A DNA stretch of 64,000 nucleotides from the NCBI RefSeq assembly GCF_008728515.1, contig NC_044995.1, positions 41,393,576-41,457,575 on the forward strand, written 5' to 3'. The notes beneath the pieces are model-generated. The model worked only from the letters and a program-made list of their open reading frames with translations, ran no database searches and was not told the origin of the DNA. Source of the DNA: Papio anubis. Its lineage: Eukaryota > Chordata > Mammalia > Primates > Cercopithecidae. Every line of letters starts with the position of its first letter. The first letter of the stretch is position 1. A program made the translations under genes and the position numbers. Positions 20,935-31,340 of this stretch are shown piece by piece.

Positions 20935-21219
20935 GTTCATCGAGTGAATCATTGAACATATGAATAATGGCTACGTGAACTAGATTGCACCATGCTGGGG
21001 TTGGGATGGGCCTCTCTGAAGAAGTGACATCCCGGAAAGGCCTGAAGGATGAGAAGGAGCCAGCCACGAGTCAGGAGGTAGGAAGTAGGAAAAATCAAAC
21101 CAGGCAGAGGGAACTGCAAGTGCAAAGGCCCTGAGGCAGGATATGACTTTTTTGCTGGTGTGGCTGGAATGGAAATACAATGACAAGAACACAGCTGTAG
21201 AGAGGACAGAAACCCTCCC

Positions 21220-21660
21220 TTTCCAGTTGTTTGTCTCCTGATTATTGAGTTTTAAGGATTCACTATATATTCTGTTTTTTATTTATTTTATTTATTTATG
21301 TTTTAACAGAGAGTCTCCCTCTGTCGCCCAGGCTGGAGTGCAGTGGCGCGATCTTGGCTCACTGCAACCTCTGGTTCCTGGGTTCAAGCGGCTCTCCTGC
21401 CTCAGTCTCCCTAAGTAGCTGCAATTACAGGCACACGCCACCAGGCCCAACTAATTTTTGTATGTTTAGTAGAGACAGGCTTTCACCATGTTGGCCAGGC
21501 TGGTCCTGAGCTCCTGGCCTCAAATTATCCACCTGCCTCGGCTTCCCAAAGCACTGGGATTACAGGCGTGAGCCACCGCAGCTGGCCCATTGTATATTCT
21601 GGATACAAATCCCTTATCATGTATTTTTCTCCAACTTTGCAGCTTATCATTTAGTGATGG
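21220..21660 (+). mobile_element. Old L1 fragment split by an Alu
   Basis: 'gattattgagttttaaggattcactatatattctg' (to 21275) and 'cattgtatattctggatacaaatccc' (from 21588) match L1; the duplicated 'catatattctg' is the Alu target-site duplication. Confidence 0.7.
21277..21587 (-). mobile_element. Alu
   Basis: Inserted into the L1 fragment; flanks 'tatattctg'. Confidence 0.9.
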
Positions 21661-22128
21661 CGTCTCACTCTGTTGCCCAGGATGGAGTGCAGTGGCACCA
21701 TCATAGCTCACTGCAACCTCCTGGGCTCTAGCAATCCCCCGACCTCAGCCTCCAGAGTAGCTGGGACTATAGGCATGTGCCACCCACACCCAGATAATTT
21801 TTGAATTTTTTGTAGTAATAGGTAATATGTAATAATAGTATGTAATATTACTAATACTACATATATTAGTAATATGTAATAATAGTAATATGTGATATTA
21901 CTATTATGTATATTAGTAACTTCTAATATGTAATAATAGTAATATGATAATATGTAATAACAGTAATAAGGTAATATATAATTAGTAATTATAGTAATAA
22001 GGTAATATGTAATAATAGTAATAGTAATATGTTGCCCAGGATAGTTTGTAACTCCTGGGCTCAAGAGATCCTCCCGCTTTGGCCTCCCACAGTGCTGGGA
22101 TTACAGACATGAGACACTATGCCTAACT
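21652..22128 (-). mobile_element. Alu carrying the AT expansion
   Basis: Alu halves 21652-21811 and 22031-22128 around the AT-rich tract. Confidence 0.85.
21812..22030 (+). repeat. AT-rich 'taatatgtaataatagtaa' expansion inside an Alu
   Basis: Over 200 bp of imperfect 'taatatgtaataatag' copies, with inverted copies ('ctattattacatatta' sense), sits in the middle A-rich region of a minus Alu (21652-22128). It would be self-complementary and easily melted. Confidence 0.85.
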
Positions 22129-22149
22129 CAAAGCGTGTCTTCTTATACA

Positions 22150-22450
22150 TTTTTGTTTTGCTTTGTGTTGTTTTTGAGACAGGATTTCACTCTGTCGCCC
22201 AATCTGGAGTGCAGTGGCACGATCTCGGTTCACTGCAACCTCTCTGCCTTCTGGGTTCAAGCGATTCTCCTGCCTCAGCCTCCCGGGTAGCTGGGATTAC
22301 AGGTATGCACCAGCACGTCTGGCTAATTTTTGTATTTTTAGTAGAGTCAGCATTTCACCGTGTTGGCCAGGCTGGTTTCAAACTCCTGGCCTCAAGCGAT
22401 CTGCCCACCTCAGCCTCCCAAAGTGCTGGGATTCTAGGCACCCGGCAGGC
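22150..22450 (-). mobile_element. Alu
   Basis: 'gagacaggatttcactctg' to 'gggattctaggcacccggc'. Confidence 0.88.
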
Positions 22451-22703
22451 CTAGGAGATTTCAAACTTATTTCTTAGTAGAGAGACCATTCCAGTAAAGT
22501 CTTATGGTGACTCTCCATAGGCTGACCTAAAAAGGGGAAGCAGGGGGCTCCTATCCTCTCTGCCTTTCCACTTGCACCCAGTCAGAGCATAGCCTGAAAT
22601 CTACCTACCAGTCTAACCCCAGAGACTATGCAATGGGGAAAGAACTCTTTTGAAAACGATGGTGCTGGGAAAACTGAAGAGTTGGACCACATACAGAAAT
22701 TAA

Positions 22704-23200
22704 GGCTGGGCTCGGTGGCTCATGCCTGTAATCCCAGCACTTTGGGAGGCTGAGGTGGGCGGATCACCCGAGGTCAGGAGTTCGAGACCAACCTGGCTAA
22801 CATGGGAGAAACCCTGTCTCTACTAAAAACATCTCAAAAATTAGCCAGGCATGGTGGCGTGGGCTTCAGAAGTCCCAGCTACTCAGGAGGCTGAGGCAGG
22901 AGAATGGTGGAACCCGGGAGGCAGAGCTTTGCAGTGAGCTGGACATAATGCCACTGCACTCCAGGCCCGCTTTACAGAGCAAAACCTCGCCTCAAAAAAT
23001 AAATAAATAAACAAAATAAAATAAAATAAAATAATTAGCCGGGCGTGGCGGCTCTCACCTGTAATCCCACCTACTAGGAAGCTGAGGTGGGAGAATCACT
23101 TAAACCCAGGAGGCAGAGACTGCAGTGAGCTGATATCGTGCCACTGCACACCAGACTGGTCAACAGAGTGAGACCCTGTCTCAAAAGAATAAATAATAAA
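22704..23200 (+). mobile_element. Alu (22704-23030) plus Alu right part (23037-23200)
   Basis: The full copy has a tail of (AAATAA)n; the second begins 'attagccgggcgtggcgg'. Confidence 0.85.
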
Positions 23201-23336
23201 TAATTGGGCTTAATAGACAAAGGACTTGATAGGCATTTCTGCAGAAAAGATATTCAAACAGTCAATAAGCACATGAAAAAAAAAAATCCTTAACATCACT
23301 CATCAGGGAAATGCAAATCAAAAGAAAGAGATACGA

Positions 23337-23628
23337 GCCTGGCGAGGTGGCTCATGTCTGTAATCCCAGCGCTTTGGGAGGCAAGGTGGTTGGATCACTC
23401 GAGGTCAGGAGATCGAGACCAGCCTGGCCAACATGCCGAAACCCTGTCTCTACTAGAAATACAAAAATTAGCTGGGTATGGTGGTGGGTGCCTGTAATCC
23501 CAGGTACTCGGGAGGCTGAGGAAGGAGAATTGCTTGAACCCAGGTGACGGAGGCTGCAGTGAACCGAGATTGCGCCACTGCACTCTAGCCTGGGTGACAG
23601 AGCAAGACTCCGTCTCAGAAAAGAAAAA
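23337..23628 (+). mobile_element. Alu
   Basis: Inserted into L1 ORF2 sequence. Confidence 0.9.
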
Positions 23629-24125
23629 AAGGAGATACCATGTCACGCCTATTAGGATGGTTCCTGAAGGGACTTTTACTTTTGAAGGTCTTGGGGTTCC
23701 TCCATCCCCTGCATGCAATGCCAAGGAGGGTATTTTGGGGACAGCTGTGTCCTGAGCCACCTTCTCTCCAGGATGCCACTTGTAACTGGCCTTTACCCGT
23801 GTCCTGTTTCCCAATTGCTCTCCCCTCCAGACAGCTGGTCTCTTCACTCCAAGAGAAGGGGCTGTGGAGCCAGGGGGCACTCCTACCTCCATCCACCCCA
23901 TCTCTCAGCCTCTGACCTGCCTCCTGGGCCTCAGATTTGAGTTCCAGAGAGAGACCTTGTTGAAGGCCTGGACTCTTCGCATCCCTGAGGTCACATCGCC
24001 TCCTCTCTCACCTACTGCACTATCCCTTCTGATCAGGTCTCTCTGCTGCTCTGATTCCTCCCCACTCACAAACAATCCATTCCTACCTGCTGTTGAGAGA
24101 ACCACTGTAACCCCAATCAAAAACA

Positions 24126-24413
24126 GGTGTAATCCCAGCACTTTGGGAGGCCGAGGCGGGCAGGTTACCTGAGGTCTGGAGTTCAAGACCAGCCGGGCCA
24201 ACGTGGTGAAACCCCATCTCTACTAAAAATACAAAAATCAGCTGGGCATGGTGGCAGGCACCTGTAGTCCCAGCTACTCAGAAGGCTGCAGCAGGAGAAT
24301 TGCTTGAACCCAGGAGACAGAGGTTGCAGTGAACCGAGATCGCGCCACTGCACTCCAGCCTGGGTGACAGAGCGAGACTCAGTCGCAAAAAAAGAAAGAA
24401 AGAAAAAAAAAAG
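24126..24413 (+). mobile_element. Alu, 5'-truncated
   Basis: Starts 'aggtgtaatcccagcac'; (GAAA)n tail. Confidence 0.88.
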
Positions 24414-24417
24414 TCTT

Positions 24418-25036
24418 GAGGCTGGGTGAGGTGGCTTGCACCTATAATCCAGCACTTTGGGAGGCCCACATGGGAGGATTGCTTGAGCCCAGGAGTTCGA
24501 CACCAGCCTGGGAAATGTGGCAAGGACCCATCTCTACAAAAAATGAAAAAAATTAGCAAGGCATGATGGTGTGTGCCTGTGGTCCCAGCTACTCAGGAGG
24601 CTGAGGTGGGACGATCACCTGAGCAACTGGAGTTTGAGACCATCCTGGCTAACTGCAGTGAAACCCGTCTCTACTAAAAATACAAAAAAAAAACTAGCAG
24701 GCCGAGGTGGTGAGCCTGGTCAGCTACTCGGGAGGCTGAGGCAGTGAATAGAAGTAAACCCGGGAGGCCGGGCTTGCAGTGAGCTGAGATCCAGCCACTG
24801 CACTCCAGCCTAGACTGACAGAGCAGACTCGTCTCAAAAAAAAAAAAAAAGAAAAGAAAAAATTAGCAAGGCATGATGGTGTGTGCCTCCAGTCCCAGCT
24901 ACTCAGGAGGCTGAGGTGGGACGATCACCTGAGCAACTGGAGTTTGAGACTGCAGTGAGCAGTGATGGCGCCACTGTATTCCAGTCTGGGTGACAGAGTG
25001 AAACCCTGTCTCAAAAAAAAAAAAAAAAAAAAAATC
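24418..25036 (+). mobile_element. Alu with AluY fragment and duplicated block
   Basis: Outer Alu 24418-24641 and 24858-25036; AluY piece 24641-24857. See the direct repeat entry. Confidence 0.8.
24545..24951 (+). repeat. 95-bp direct repeat bracketing an AluY fragment
   Basis: The block 'ttagcaaggcatgatggtgtgtgcct' through 'gagcaactggagtttgagac' occurs at 24545-24641 and 24858-24951, nearly identical. Between them lies a 5'-truncated AluY piece (24641-24857). Confidence 0.75.
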
Positions 25037-25118
25037 CTGGAGATGGATAGTGGTGATGGTTGCACAACAATGTGAATGTAATTAATGCCACTGAACTATA
25101 CACTCAAAAATGGATAAA

Positions 25119-25402
25119 ATGGGCCAAGCAGGATGGTTCATGCCTAAAATCCCAGCACTTTGAGAAGCTGAGGTGGGAGGATCACTTAAGCCAGGAGTTT
25201 GAGACCAGCCTGGGCAACATAGCAAGACCCTATCTCTACAAAAAATTAAGAAGTTAGCTGAGCATGGTGGTGCATGCTTATAGTCCCAGCTACTCAAGAA
25301 GCTGATGCGAGATGATTGCTTGAGACCAGGATTTTGAGGCTGCAGTGAACTGTGATCGTACCACTGCACTCCAGCCTAGGCGATACAGTGAGACCCTATC
25401 TC

Positions 25403-25409
<7 letters not shown>
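25119..25409 (+). mobile_element. Alu
   Basis: 'gggccaagcaggatggttc' to 'gaccctatctcaaaaa'. Confidence 0.88.
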
Positions 25410-25430
<21 letters not shown>

Positions 25431-25433
<3 letters not shown>

Positions 25434-25715
25434 CCGGGCACAGTGGCTCATGTCTGTAATCCCAGCACTTTGGGAGGTCAAGGTGGGCAGATCATGAGGT
25501 CAGGAGTTTAAGACCAGCCTGACCAACATGGTGAAACCCGTCTCTACTAAAAAGTACAAAATTAGCCAGTGGTGGCGGGGAGCCTGTGGTTCCAGCTACT
25601 TTCGGGAGAGCTGAGGCAGAGAGAATCGCTTGAACCCAGGAGGTGGAGATTGCAGTGAGCCAAGATCGAGCCACTGCACTCCAGCCTGGGCGACAGAGCG
25701 AGAGACTGTCTCAAA
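25431..25715 (+). mobile_element. Alu
   Basis: 'aggccgggcacagtggctc' to 'gagagactgtctcaaaa'. Confidence 0.9.
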
Positions 25716-25845
25716 AAAACAAAAACAATAACAACAACAAAAAACCCACTCTTAAGGTGAGATAATCATAGATCATCAGTTTGGGCCTTTGATGATAATG
25801 TCTATTTATTTATTGAGTTATTTATTTATTTATTTTATTTTATTT

Positions 25846-26138
25846 TATTTTATTATTTTTTTTTTGAGACGGGGTCTGCGCTTCTATGCCGCCCAGGCTG
25901 GAGGCCTGGCGAATCTCAGCTCACTGCAAGCTCTGACTCCCGGGGTTCGCGCCATTCTCCTGCCTCGGCCCTCCAGTAGCTGGGACCTGGCCGCCACCTC
26001 GCCTGGCCCAGACACATATTTTTAGTAGAAGGCGGGGTTTCACGGCTGTGCTCAGGATGGTCTCAGTCTCCCCTGATCACCAGTGATCCCTTTCCCGTGC
26101 CAAAGTGCTGGACGGCTTGAGCCACCGTGCCAGCCTCA
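25846..26138 (-). mobile_element. AluY, noisy
   Basis: Minus AluY with many missing bases ('gctgggacctggccgccacctcgcc'). Confidence 0.8.
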
Positions 26139-26148
26139 ACCCCATTGT

Positions 26149-26285
26149 TATTTATTTTTTTGAGACTAGTTCTTGCTCTGTGGGTCAGGCTGGAGTGCAG
26201 TGATGCAATCTCCCGGCTCACATGACCTCGCGGGCTCAGGCAATTCTCCTGACTCGGTCTCTGGGTGGCTGGGATTGCAATGGCA
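26149..26285 (-). mobile_element. Alu piece at the left gap edge
   Basis: Noisy; repeats the variants of the copy after the gap. Confidence 0.8.
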
Positions 26286-26964
26286 NNNNNNNNNNNNNNN
26301 NNNNNNNNNNNNNNNNNNNNNNNNNNNNNNNNNNNNNNNNNNNNNNNNNNNNNNNNNNNNNNNNNNNNNNNNNNNNNNNNNNNNNNNNNNNNNNNNNNNN
26401 NNNNNNNNNNNNNNNNNNNNNNNNNNNNNNNNNNNNNNNNNNNNNNNNNNNNNNNNNNNNNNNNNNNNNNNNNNNNNNNNNNNNNNNNNNNNNNNNNNNN
26501 NNNNNNNNNNNNNNNNNNNNNNNNNNNNNNNNNNNNNNNNNNNNNNNNNNNNNNNNNNNNNNNNNNNNNNNNNNNNNNNNNNNNNNNNNNNNNNNNNNNN
26601 NNNNNNNNNNNNNNNNNNNNNNNNNNNNNNNNNNNNNNNNNNNNNNNNNNNNNNNNNNNNNNNNNNNNNNNNNNNNNNNNNNNNNNNNNNNNNNNNNNNN
26701 NNNNNNNNNNNNNNNNNNNNNNNNNNNNNNNNNNNNNNNNNNNNNNNNNNNNNNNNNNNNNNNNNNNNNNNNNNNNNNNNNNNNNNNNNNNNNNNNNNNN
26801 NNNNNNNNNNNNNNNNNNNNNNNNNNNNNNNNNNNNNNNNNNNNNNNNNNNNNNNNNNNNNNNNNNNNNNNNNNNNNNNNNNNNNNNNNNNNNNNNNNNN
26901 NNNNNNNNNNNNNNNNNNNNNNNNNNNNNNNNNNNNNNNNNNNNNNNNNNNNNNNNNNNNNNNN
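26286..26964. other. Assembly gap (679 N)
   Basis: Unresolved bases within an Alu-rich segment. Both flanks are minus-strand Alu with shared odd variants ('gtgatgcaatctc', 'caattctcctgactc'). Confidence 1.
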
Positions 26965-27241
26965 TGGAGTCTTGCTCTGTTGTCCAGGCTGGAGTGCAGT
27001 GATGCAATCTCAGCTCACCGCAACCTCTGCCGCCCGGGCTCAAGCAATTCTCCTGACTCAGTCTCTCGAGTAGCTGGGATTACAGGCGCGTGCCACTACA
27101 CCTGGCTAATTTTTGTATTTTTAGTAGAGATGGGTTTCACCATGTTGGCCAGGCTAGTCTCGAACTCCTGAACTCAGGTGATCCACCCACCTCAGCCTCC
27201 CAAAGTGCTGGGATTACAGGTGTGAGCCACCACGCCCGGCT
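26965..27241 (-). mobile_element. Alu at the right gap edge
   Basis: Clean copy ending 'gagccaccacgcccggct'; 'tgataatgtccatttatt' follows and resembles 'tgataatgtctatttatt' at 25792. Confidence 0.9.
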
Positions 27242-27370
27242 GATAATGTCCATTTATTGAGCATCTGCTGTGTCCTGGGTGCCAGGTTAGATCCTTTCAG
27301 GCATAGAGTAATAATAACAAGATATTTATTGAATGCTTGTTGTGTGCCTGACACTACGAGAGTGCTTTAT

Positions 27371-27655
27371 GGCCGGGTGCAGTGGCTCACGCCTGTAATC
27401 CCAGCACTCTGGGAGGCCGAAGCGGGCAGATCACAAGGTCAGGAGATCGAGACCATCCTGGCTGACACAGTGAAACCCCATCTCTACTAAAAATACAAAA
27501 AATTAGCCGGGTGTGGTGGCCGAGCCTGTAGTCCCAGCCTGGGAGGCTGAGGCAGGAGAATGCGTGAACCGGGGCGGAGCTTGCAGTGAGCTGAGATCGT
27601 GCCACTGCACTCCACAGCCTGGAGCGACAGGCGAGACTCCATCACAAGAAAAGAA
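27371..27655 (+). mobile_element. AluY, noisy
   Basis: Second arm has many dropped bases; tail 'tcacaagaaaag' reappears inverted at 28400. Confidence 0.8.
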
Positions 27656-27732
27656 AAAAAAGGAGCTTTTATATACATTAACCATAGAAACTCCAGCTCA
27701 CTCTATAGAATTAACATATGAGTCCTAGTTTG

Positions 27733-28040
27733 TTGTTGTTGTTGTTTGCTTGCCGAGGAGACAGAGTTTAGCTCTTGTTGCCCAGGCACAGGTGCAATGA
27801 AGCGTGATCTCGACTCACATCCGCCTCCCAGGTTCAAGCAACTCTCCTGCTCAGCCTCCTGGTAGCTGGGATTACAGGCATGCATCATCATGCCCAGCTA
27901 CTTTTGTATTTTTCTGGTAGAAGAGACAGAGGTTTCTCCATGTTGAATCGGGGTTGGTGCAGAACTTCCCGACCTCAGGTGATCCACCGGCCTCCCAAAG
28001 AGATGCTGGGATTACAGGCGTGAGCCACTGTACCCAACAA
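27733..28040 (-). mobile_element. Alu, noisy (left palindrome arm)
   Basis: 'gaggagacagagtttagctcttg' to 'gagccactgtacccaac'. Confidence 0.8.
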
Positions 28041-28085
28041 CATATAGGTCCTGTTAATATTCCCATGGCATAGGGAGACAAGGGT

Positions 28086-28316
28086 TGGTGGATCACCTGA
28101 GGTCAGGGTTCAGAGACCAGCAGCCAACATGGAGAAACCTGTCTCTGCAAAATACAAAAGTGGCTGGGCATGATGATGCATGCCTGTAATCCCAACTACT
28201 CAGGAGGCTGAGCAGGAGGGATTGCTTGAACCTGGGAGGCGGAGGTTGCAGTGAGCCGAGATCACGCCATTGCACTCCAGCCTGGGCAACAAGAGCGAAA
28301 CTCTGTCTCAAACAAC
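28086..28316 (+). mobile_element. Alu (right palindrome arm)
   Basis: Inverse copy of the preceding Alu with the same 'gatgatgcatgcc' variant. Confidence 0.8.
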
Positions 28317-28389
28317 AACAACAACAAACTAGGACCTATATGTTGAACATAGAGTGAGTTTGAGCCTTCTATGGGATAATGTATATAAA

Positions 28390-28518
28390 GCCCTTTTTTT
28401 TTTTTTTTTCTTTCTTGTGACGGAGTCTCGCTCTGTCCTTGGGCTGGAGTGCAGTGGCACGATCTCAGCTGCAAGCTCCGCCTCCCGGGTTCACGCCATT
28501 CCCTCAACCCTCGGCCTC
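28390..28518 (-). mobile_element. AluY piece (right palindrome arm)
   Basis: Inverse copy of the end of the AluY at 27371-27655. Confidence 0.75.
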
Positions 28519-28540
28519 CCTTATTTCCAGCTCAAAGAAA

Positions 28541-28755
28541 AGGAGGCCAACATGGGGAAACCCCATCTCTACTAAAATACAAAAAAATTAGCCACAGGCG
28601 TTGTGGTGGGGGCTTTGCAATCCCAGCTACTTGGGAGCCTTGGAGGCAGAAGAATTGCTTGAACCCAGGAGGTGGAGATTGCAGTGAGCCGAGATCGCAC
28701 CACTGCACTCCAGCCTGGGCGACAGAGTGAGACTCCATCTCAAGAAAGAAAAAAA
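28541..28755 (+). mobile_element. Alu, 5'-truncated
   Basis: 'aggccaacatggggaaaccc' to an A tail. Confidence 0.85.
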
Positions 28756-28844
28756 AAAACCCAAACTATGTGAAGGCCACATTCTAGGCATTGTGCATAC
28801 TGTAACATGCATGAATGCTCCATTTTCCAGACAAAGAAACTGAG

Positions 28845-29216
28845 GCCGGGTACGGTGGTTCATGCCTGTAATCCCAGCACTTTGGGAGGCCAAGGCGGAT
28901 GGATCACTTGGGGCCAGGAGTTTGAGATCAGCCTGTCCACCAACGAGAAACCCTGTCTCAACTAAATATACAAAAAAATTAGCTGGGCTCTGGTGGTGTA
29001 CACCTGTAATCCCAGCTACTCAGGAGGCTGAGGCTCAAGAATTGCTTGAACCCGGGAGGCAGAGGTTGCAGTGGGCCAAGACCGCTCCACTGCACTCCAG
29101 TCTGGGTGACAGAGCGAGACCCTGTCAAAAGAAAAGGAAAGAAAAGGAAAGAAAGGAAAGAAAGAAAAGAAAGGAAGAAGGAAGGAAGGAAAGAAAGAAA
29201 GGAAAGGAAAGGAAAC
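28845..29216 (+). mobile_element. Alu
   Basis: Full length with the (GAAAG)n tail; inserted in a MIR. Confidence 0.92.
29128..29216 (+). repeat. (GAAAG)n / GA-rich Alu tail microsatellite
   Basis: Purine-only tail 'gaaaggaaagaaagg…' of the Alu at 28845-29216. Confidence 0.85.
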
Positions 29217-29278
29217 TGAGGCACAGAAAGGCTGAATGCCATGGGTATTAGTAGCAGAGCATGGATTTCTTTTAATAT

Positions 29279-29408
29279 TTATTTATTTTATAGAGATGAG
29301 GGTTTTGCTATGTTACCCAGGCTGGTCTCGAACTCCTGGGCTCAAGCCATCCTCCCACCTCAGCCTCCCAAAGTGCTGGGATTACAGGCATGAGCCACCA
29401 CACCCGGC
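29279..29408 (-). mobile_element. Alu right-monomer piece
   Basis: 'tatagagatgagggttttgc' to 'gagccaccacacccggcc'. Confidence 0.8.
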
Positions 29409-29549
29409 CTAGAACATGGATTTGAACCCAGGCAGCTTAGCTACAAATCTGCGTCGAGTGTCTTCCCCCAGGGCTCACAGAGCAGGCAGGCCTGGTGTCT
29501 CCCCTGGCTCCCCATGCTGTTCCACCTGACTCACTTGTAGGTGGTGCCA

Positions 29550-30220
29550 GGCAGCCTTTATGGAAAGGCCTGGCATTTGCTTTGTGAAGGTTACACAGAG
29601 GTTGAAGGCGGGTACTGGTGTGTGTCTCCCAGGCAGGCGCGTGGTGCCAGGTGACACAGCTGTTTGGGGGGCTGAGTATGTAAGAGTCCGGGGGAGAGGG
29701 AGGTCTGTGTGCCCCTGGGCATTGCACAGTAGACATCTCTGTGGCATCGCATATCTGCCTGTGTGAGCAGGAGCTGGGTGCTCATGGGTGCCTGTGTGCA
29801 TCTCTGTGTCTTTGTGTATTTCTGAGTCTGGGTGACTTCATGAGACTGTGTTGCACTGATACTGTGACAGTCCCTGACCCTTGTGTGGGCATGAGGTGCG
29901 TTCCTGTGTGTATCTGGTGCAGGTGGGAGTCCAGCTTGCAGGAACACGTGTGGGCCCTGGGTGTGTATTTTAGTGAGATTGTGTCTCACTCTCACAGAGA
30001 GTTCCTCACTGTGGAGGAACGCAGTGTAGACGAGGATGTGTGAGGGGTGGGCCAGGGTTGCTGTGGTCTGTGTGTCACCTGTGTGCGGCTATGAGTCAAC
30101 TGCAGGGTCCTCTTGGTGCAGCCAGACGACCCACACCTAGTACAGTAAACACCAGGCGACCGGGATTGCCCTATGTGTGGCCCTGTGTGCGTGTCTGTGT
30201 TACAGACCATGAAGCAGGAA
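29550..30220 (+). repeat. GT-rich decayed tract downstream of PDE4A10
   Basis: 'ctgtgtgcatctctgtgtctttgtgt'-type variants over about 650 bp, strand-asymmetric in the opposite sense to the CA-rich tracts near PDE4A1. Confidence 0.5.
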
Positions 30221-30782
30221 AGCAAGAACAAGGCTAGAAACCCCTGAGAATTCTCAGAACTTAAAGGCCACCCACAGCCCCAGCTCAGTCCAGCCTATTC
30301 GAAACACCCTCCATGCATCCCAGAATCTCCCTGCCCCACCCCCAGCCCAGCTTGGTTTACAGCCTGGCAGCTCCAGCATGAGAGGGGGTGGGGAAGGTAA
30401 GGCTGGAGACACTAAGCCAGGCAGGGACTTAGGGACCTGGTTCTAGGCCAGTGGCCTGGGAGTGGAGCCCAGGTGACGCTGGACACCCATATTTGCAGTC
30501 AAAGTGAATGCCAGAAGCCCAGGTTTAGGGGCACAAAGAGGGTGACAAGTCCTACCTTGGATAGGCAGGAATGGACCCAGCACCCATTTTGGGGGCCGCC
30601 ACCTTCAAGAAGCCCTCAGTAGCACCCCAGGCCTTTAGGGCCAGGAAAGGGGGTGGGGCCCCAGCCAGATCCTGGAAGCCACTTAGGGGGCTCACCCAAG
30701 TAGACTCAGCACCCCCACCCCCCAGCACAGCCAGTGCCCTTCAGTATTAAAAGAGAGGACTGACTGGCCACGGGTCACCCAC

Positions 30783-30919
30783 CTGACAGATCTGCCCTGA
30801 GGGTGCCGACGGGTGTCCTCATCGCTGAAGGAGAAGTGGGTCAGGGACTCGGGGCCCGTGGGGGGCAGTGCCAGGGCAGGGGGCCGGGGCCGGGCCCGGG
30901 GCGCTGCACCGGAGCGCAT
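30783..30919 (-). CDS. PDE4A: PDE4A10-type first coding exon
   Basis: Forty-five codons plus AG, from ATG at 30919 (MRSGAAPRARPRPPALALPP…) to GTCAG|gtgggt. AG plus the C of the common exon makes Ser, giving …GRSVS-FEAEN. It is the leader of the long isoform PDE4A10, with about two differences from the human form I remember (HFSFSDED and HPQGRS). The frame stays open far upstream, but the known start is the ATG chosen here. A CpG-rich island and a TGACGTCG element (31281-31288, about 360 bp upstream of the ATG) mark its promoter. Confidence 0.95.
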
Positions 30920-31340
30920 GGGAGCCAAGCGCTGTCGTCGGGGCGCGCATGGGGACGGCGGCAGGGCGGTGTGGCGCGCGCTGCTGGCCAGGCCCAAGGT
31001 GTCTGCGGCCTCCACTGCCGGCACCGCCTCCACGCCTCTGGTGACCCCCCCAGGGACAGCCCCTGCACGGGGGAGGGGAGCGCACGGGCGCTCTGTCTGC
31101 CTCCCCCTGCAGGGGTTCTGTGGAATCGGACGCACACTTCCCCCCCCACCCCACCCGCCCCCCGCCCACCCCCGTCTCCTCCCTCCTAGGCCTCTGGGGT
31201 GCCCCGGGGCTCCGGTTTCCCGGCTCCAGGCCCGCCCTCCTGCCACCGCCTCCGGCCCCGCCTTTCCCCCCTCCCCGCCCTGACGTCGAGCTGGGCCCGC
31301 TCGAGGTCTCTGATCGCCATGCGCCCCCGGGAAACGCGAC
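30790..31340 (-). promoter_or_regulatory. PDE4A: CpG island and promoter of the PDE4A10 first exon
   Basis: CpG-rich sequence over 30783-30919 and upstream to about 31340. It contains TGACGTCG at 31281-31288 next to CCCGCCC, a CRE-type site near a GC box. Confidence 0.65.

Larger units (their letters stand above)
22590..23680 (+). mobile_element. L1 ORF2 fragments broken by Alus
   Basis: L1-like 'caatggggaaagaactc…tggtgctgggaaaactg' at 22620-22700, 'gcagaaaagatattcaaacagtcaataagcacatgaaaa' to 'gaaatgcaaatcaaaa' at 23205-23325, and 'gagataccatgtcacgcc' at 23630-23660. Decayed. Confidence 0.8.
27530..28518. repeat. Large imperfect inverted repeat (fold-back)
   Basis: Left arm about 27530-27988, right arm about 28086-28518, loop about 97 bp. 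Private features are mirrored: 'actcacgtt'-type AluY with 'tcacaagaaa', the unique segment 'tatacatta…catagaa…ctcactctat…acata…gtcctagttt', then (GTT)n and 'gcatgcatcatcatgcccagc'. Both arms are indel-rich. Probably an assembly artefact. Confidence 0.75.
28760..29450 (+). mobile_element. MIR split by two Alu pieces
   Basis: 'ccattttccagacaaagaaactgagg' | Alu 28845-29216 | 'gaaactgaggcacagaaaggctgaatgcc' | Alu piece 29279-29408 | 'catggatttgaacccaggcag'. Target-site duplications are visible at both. Confidence 0.75.

Noticed and set aside
26063..27171. Open frames of 245-332 residues spanning the gap
   Set aside because: They exist only because N is read through; both sides are Alu sequence.
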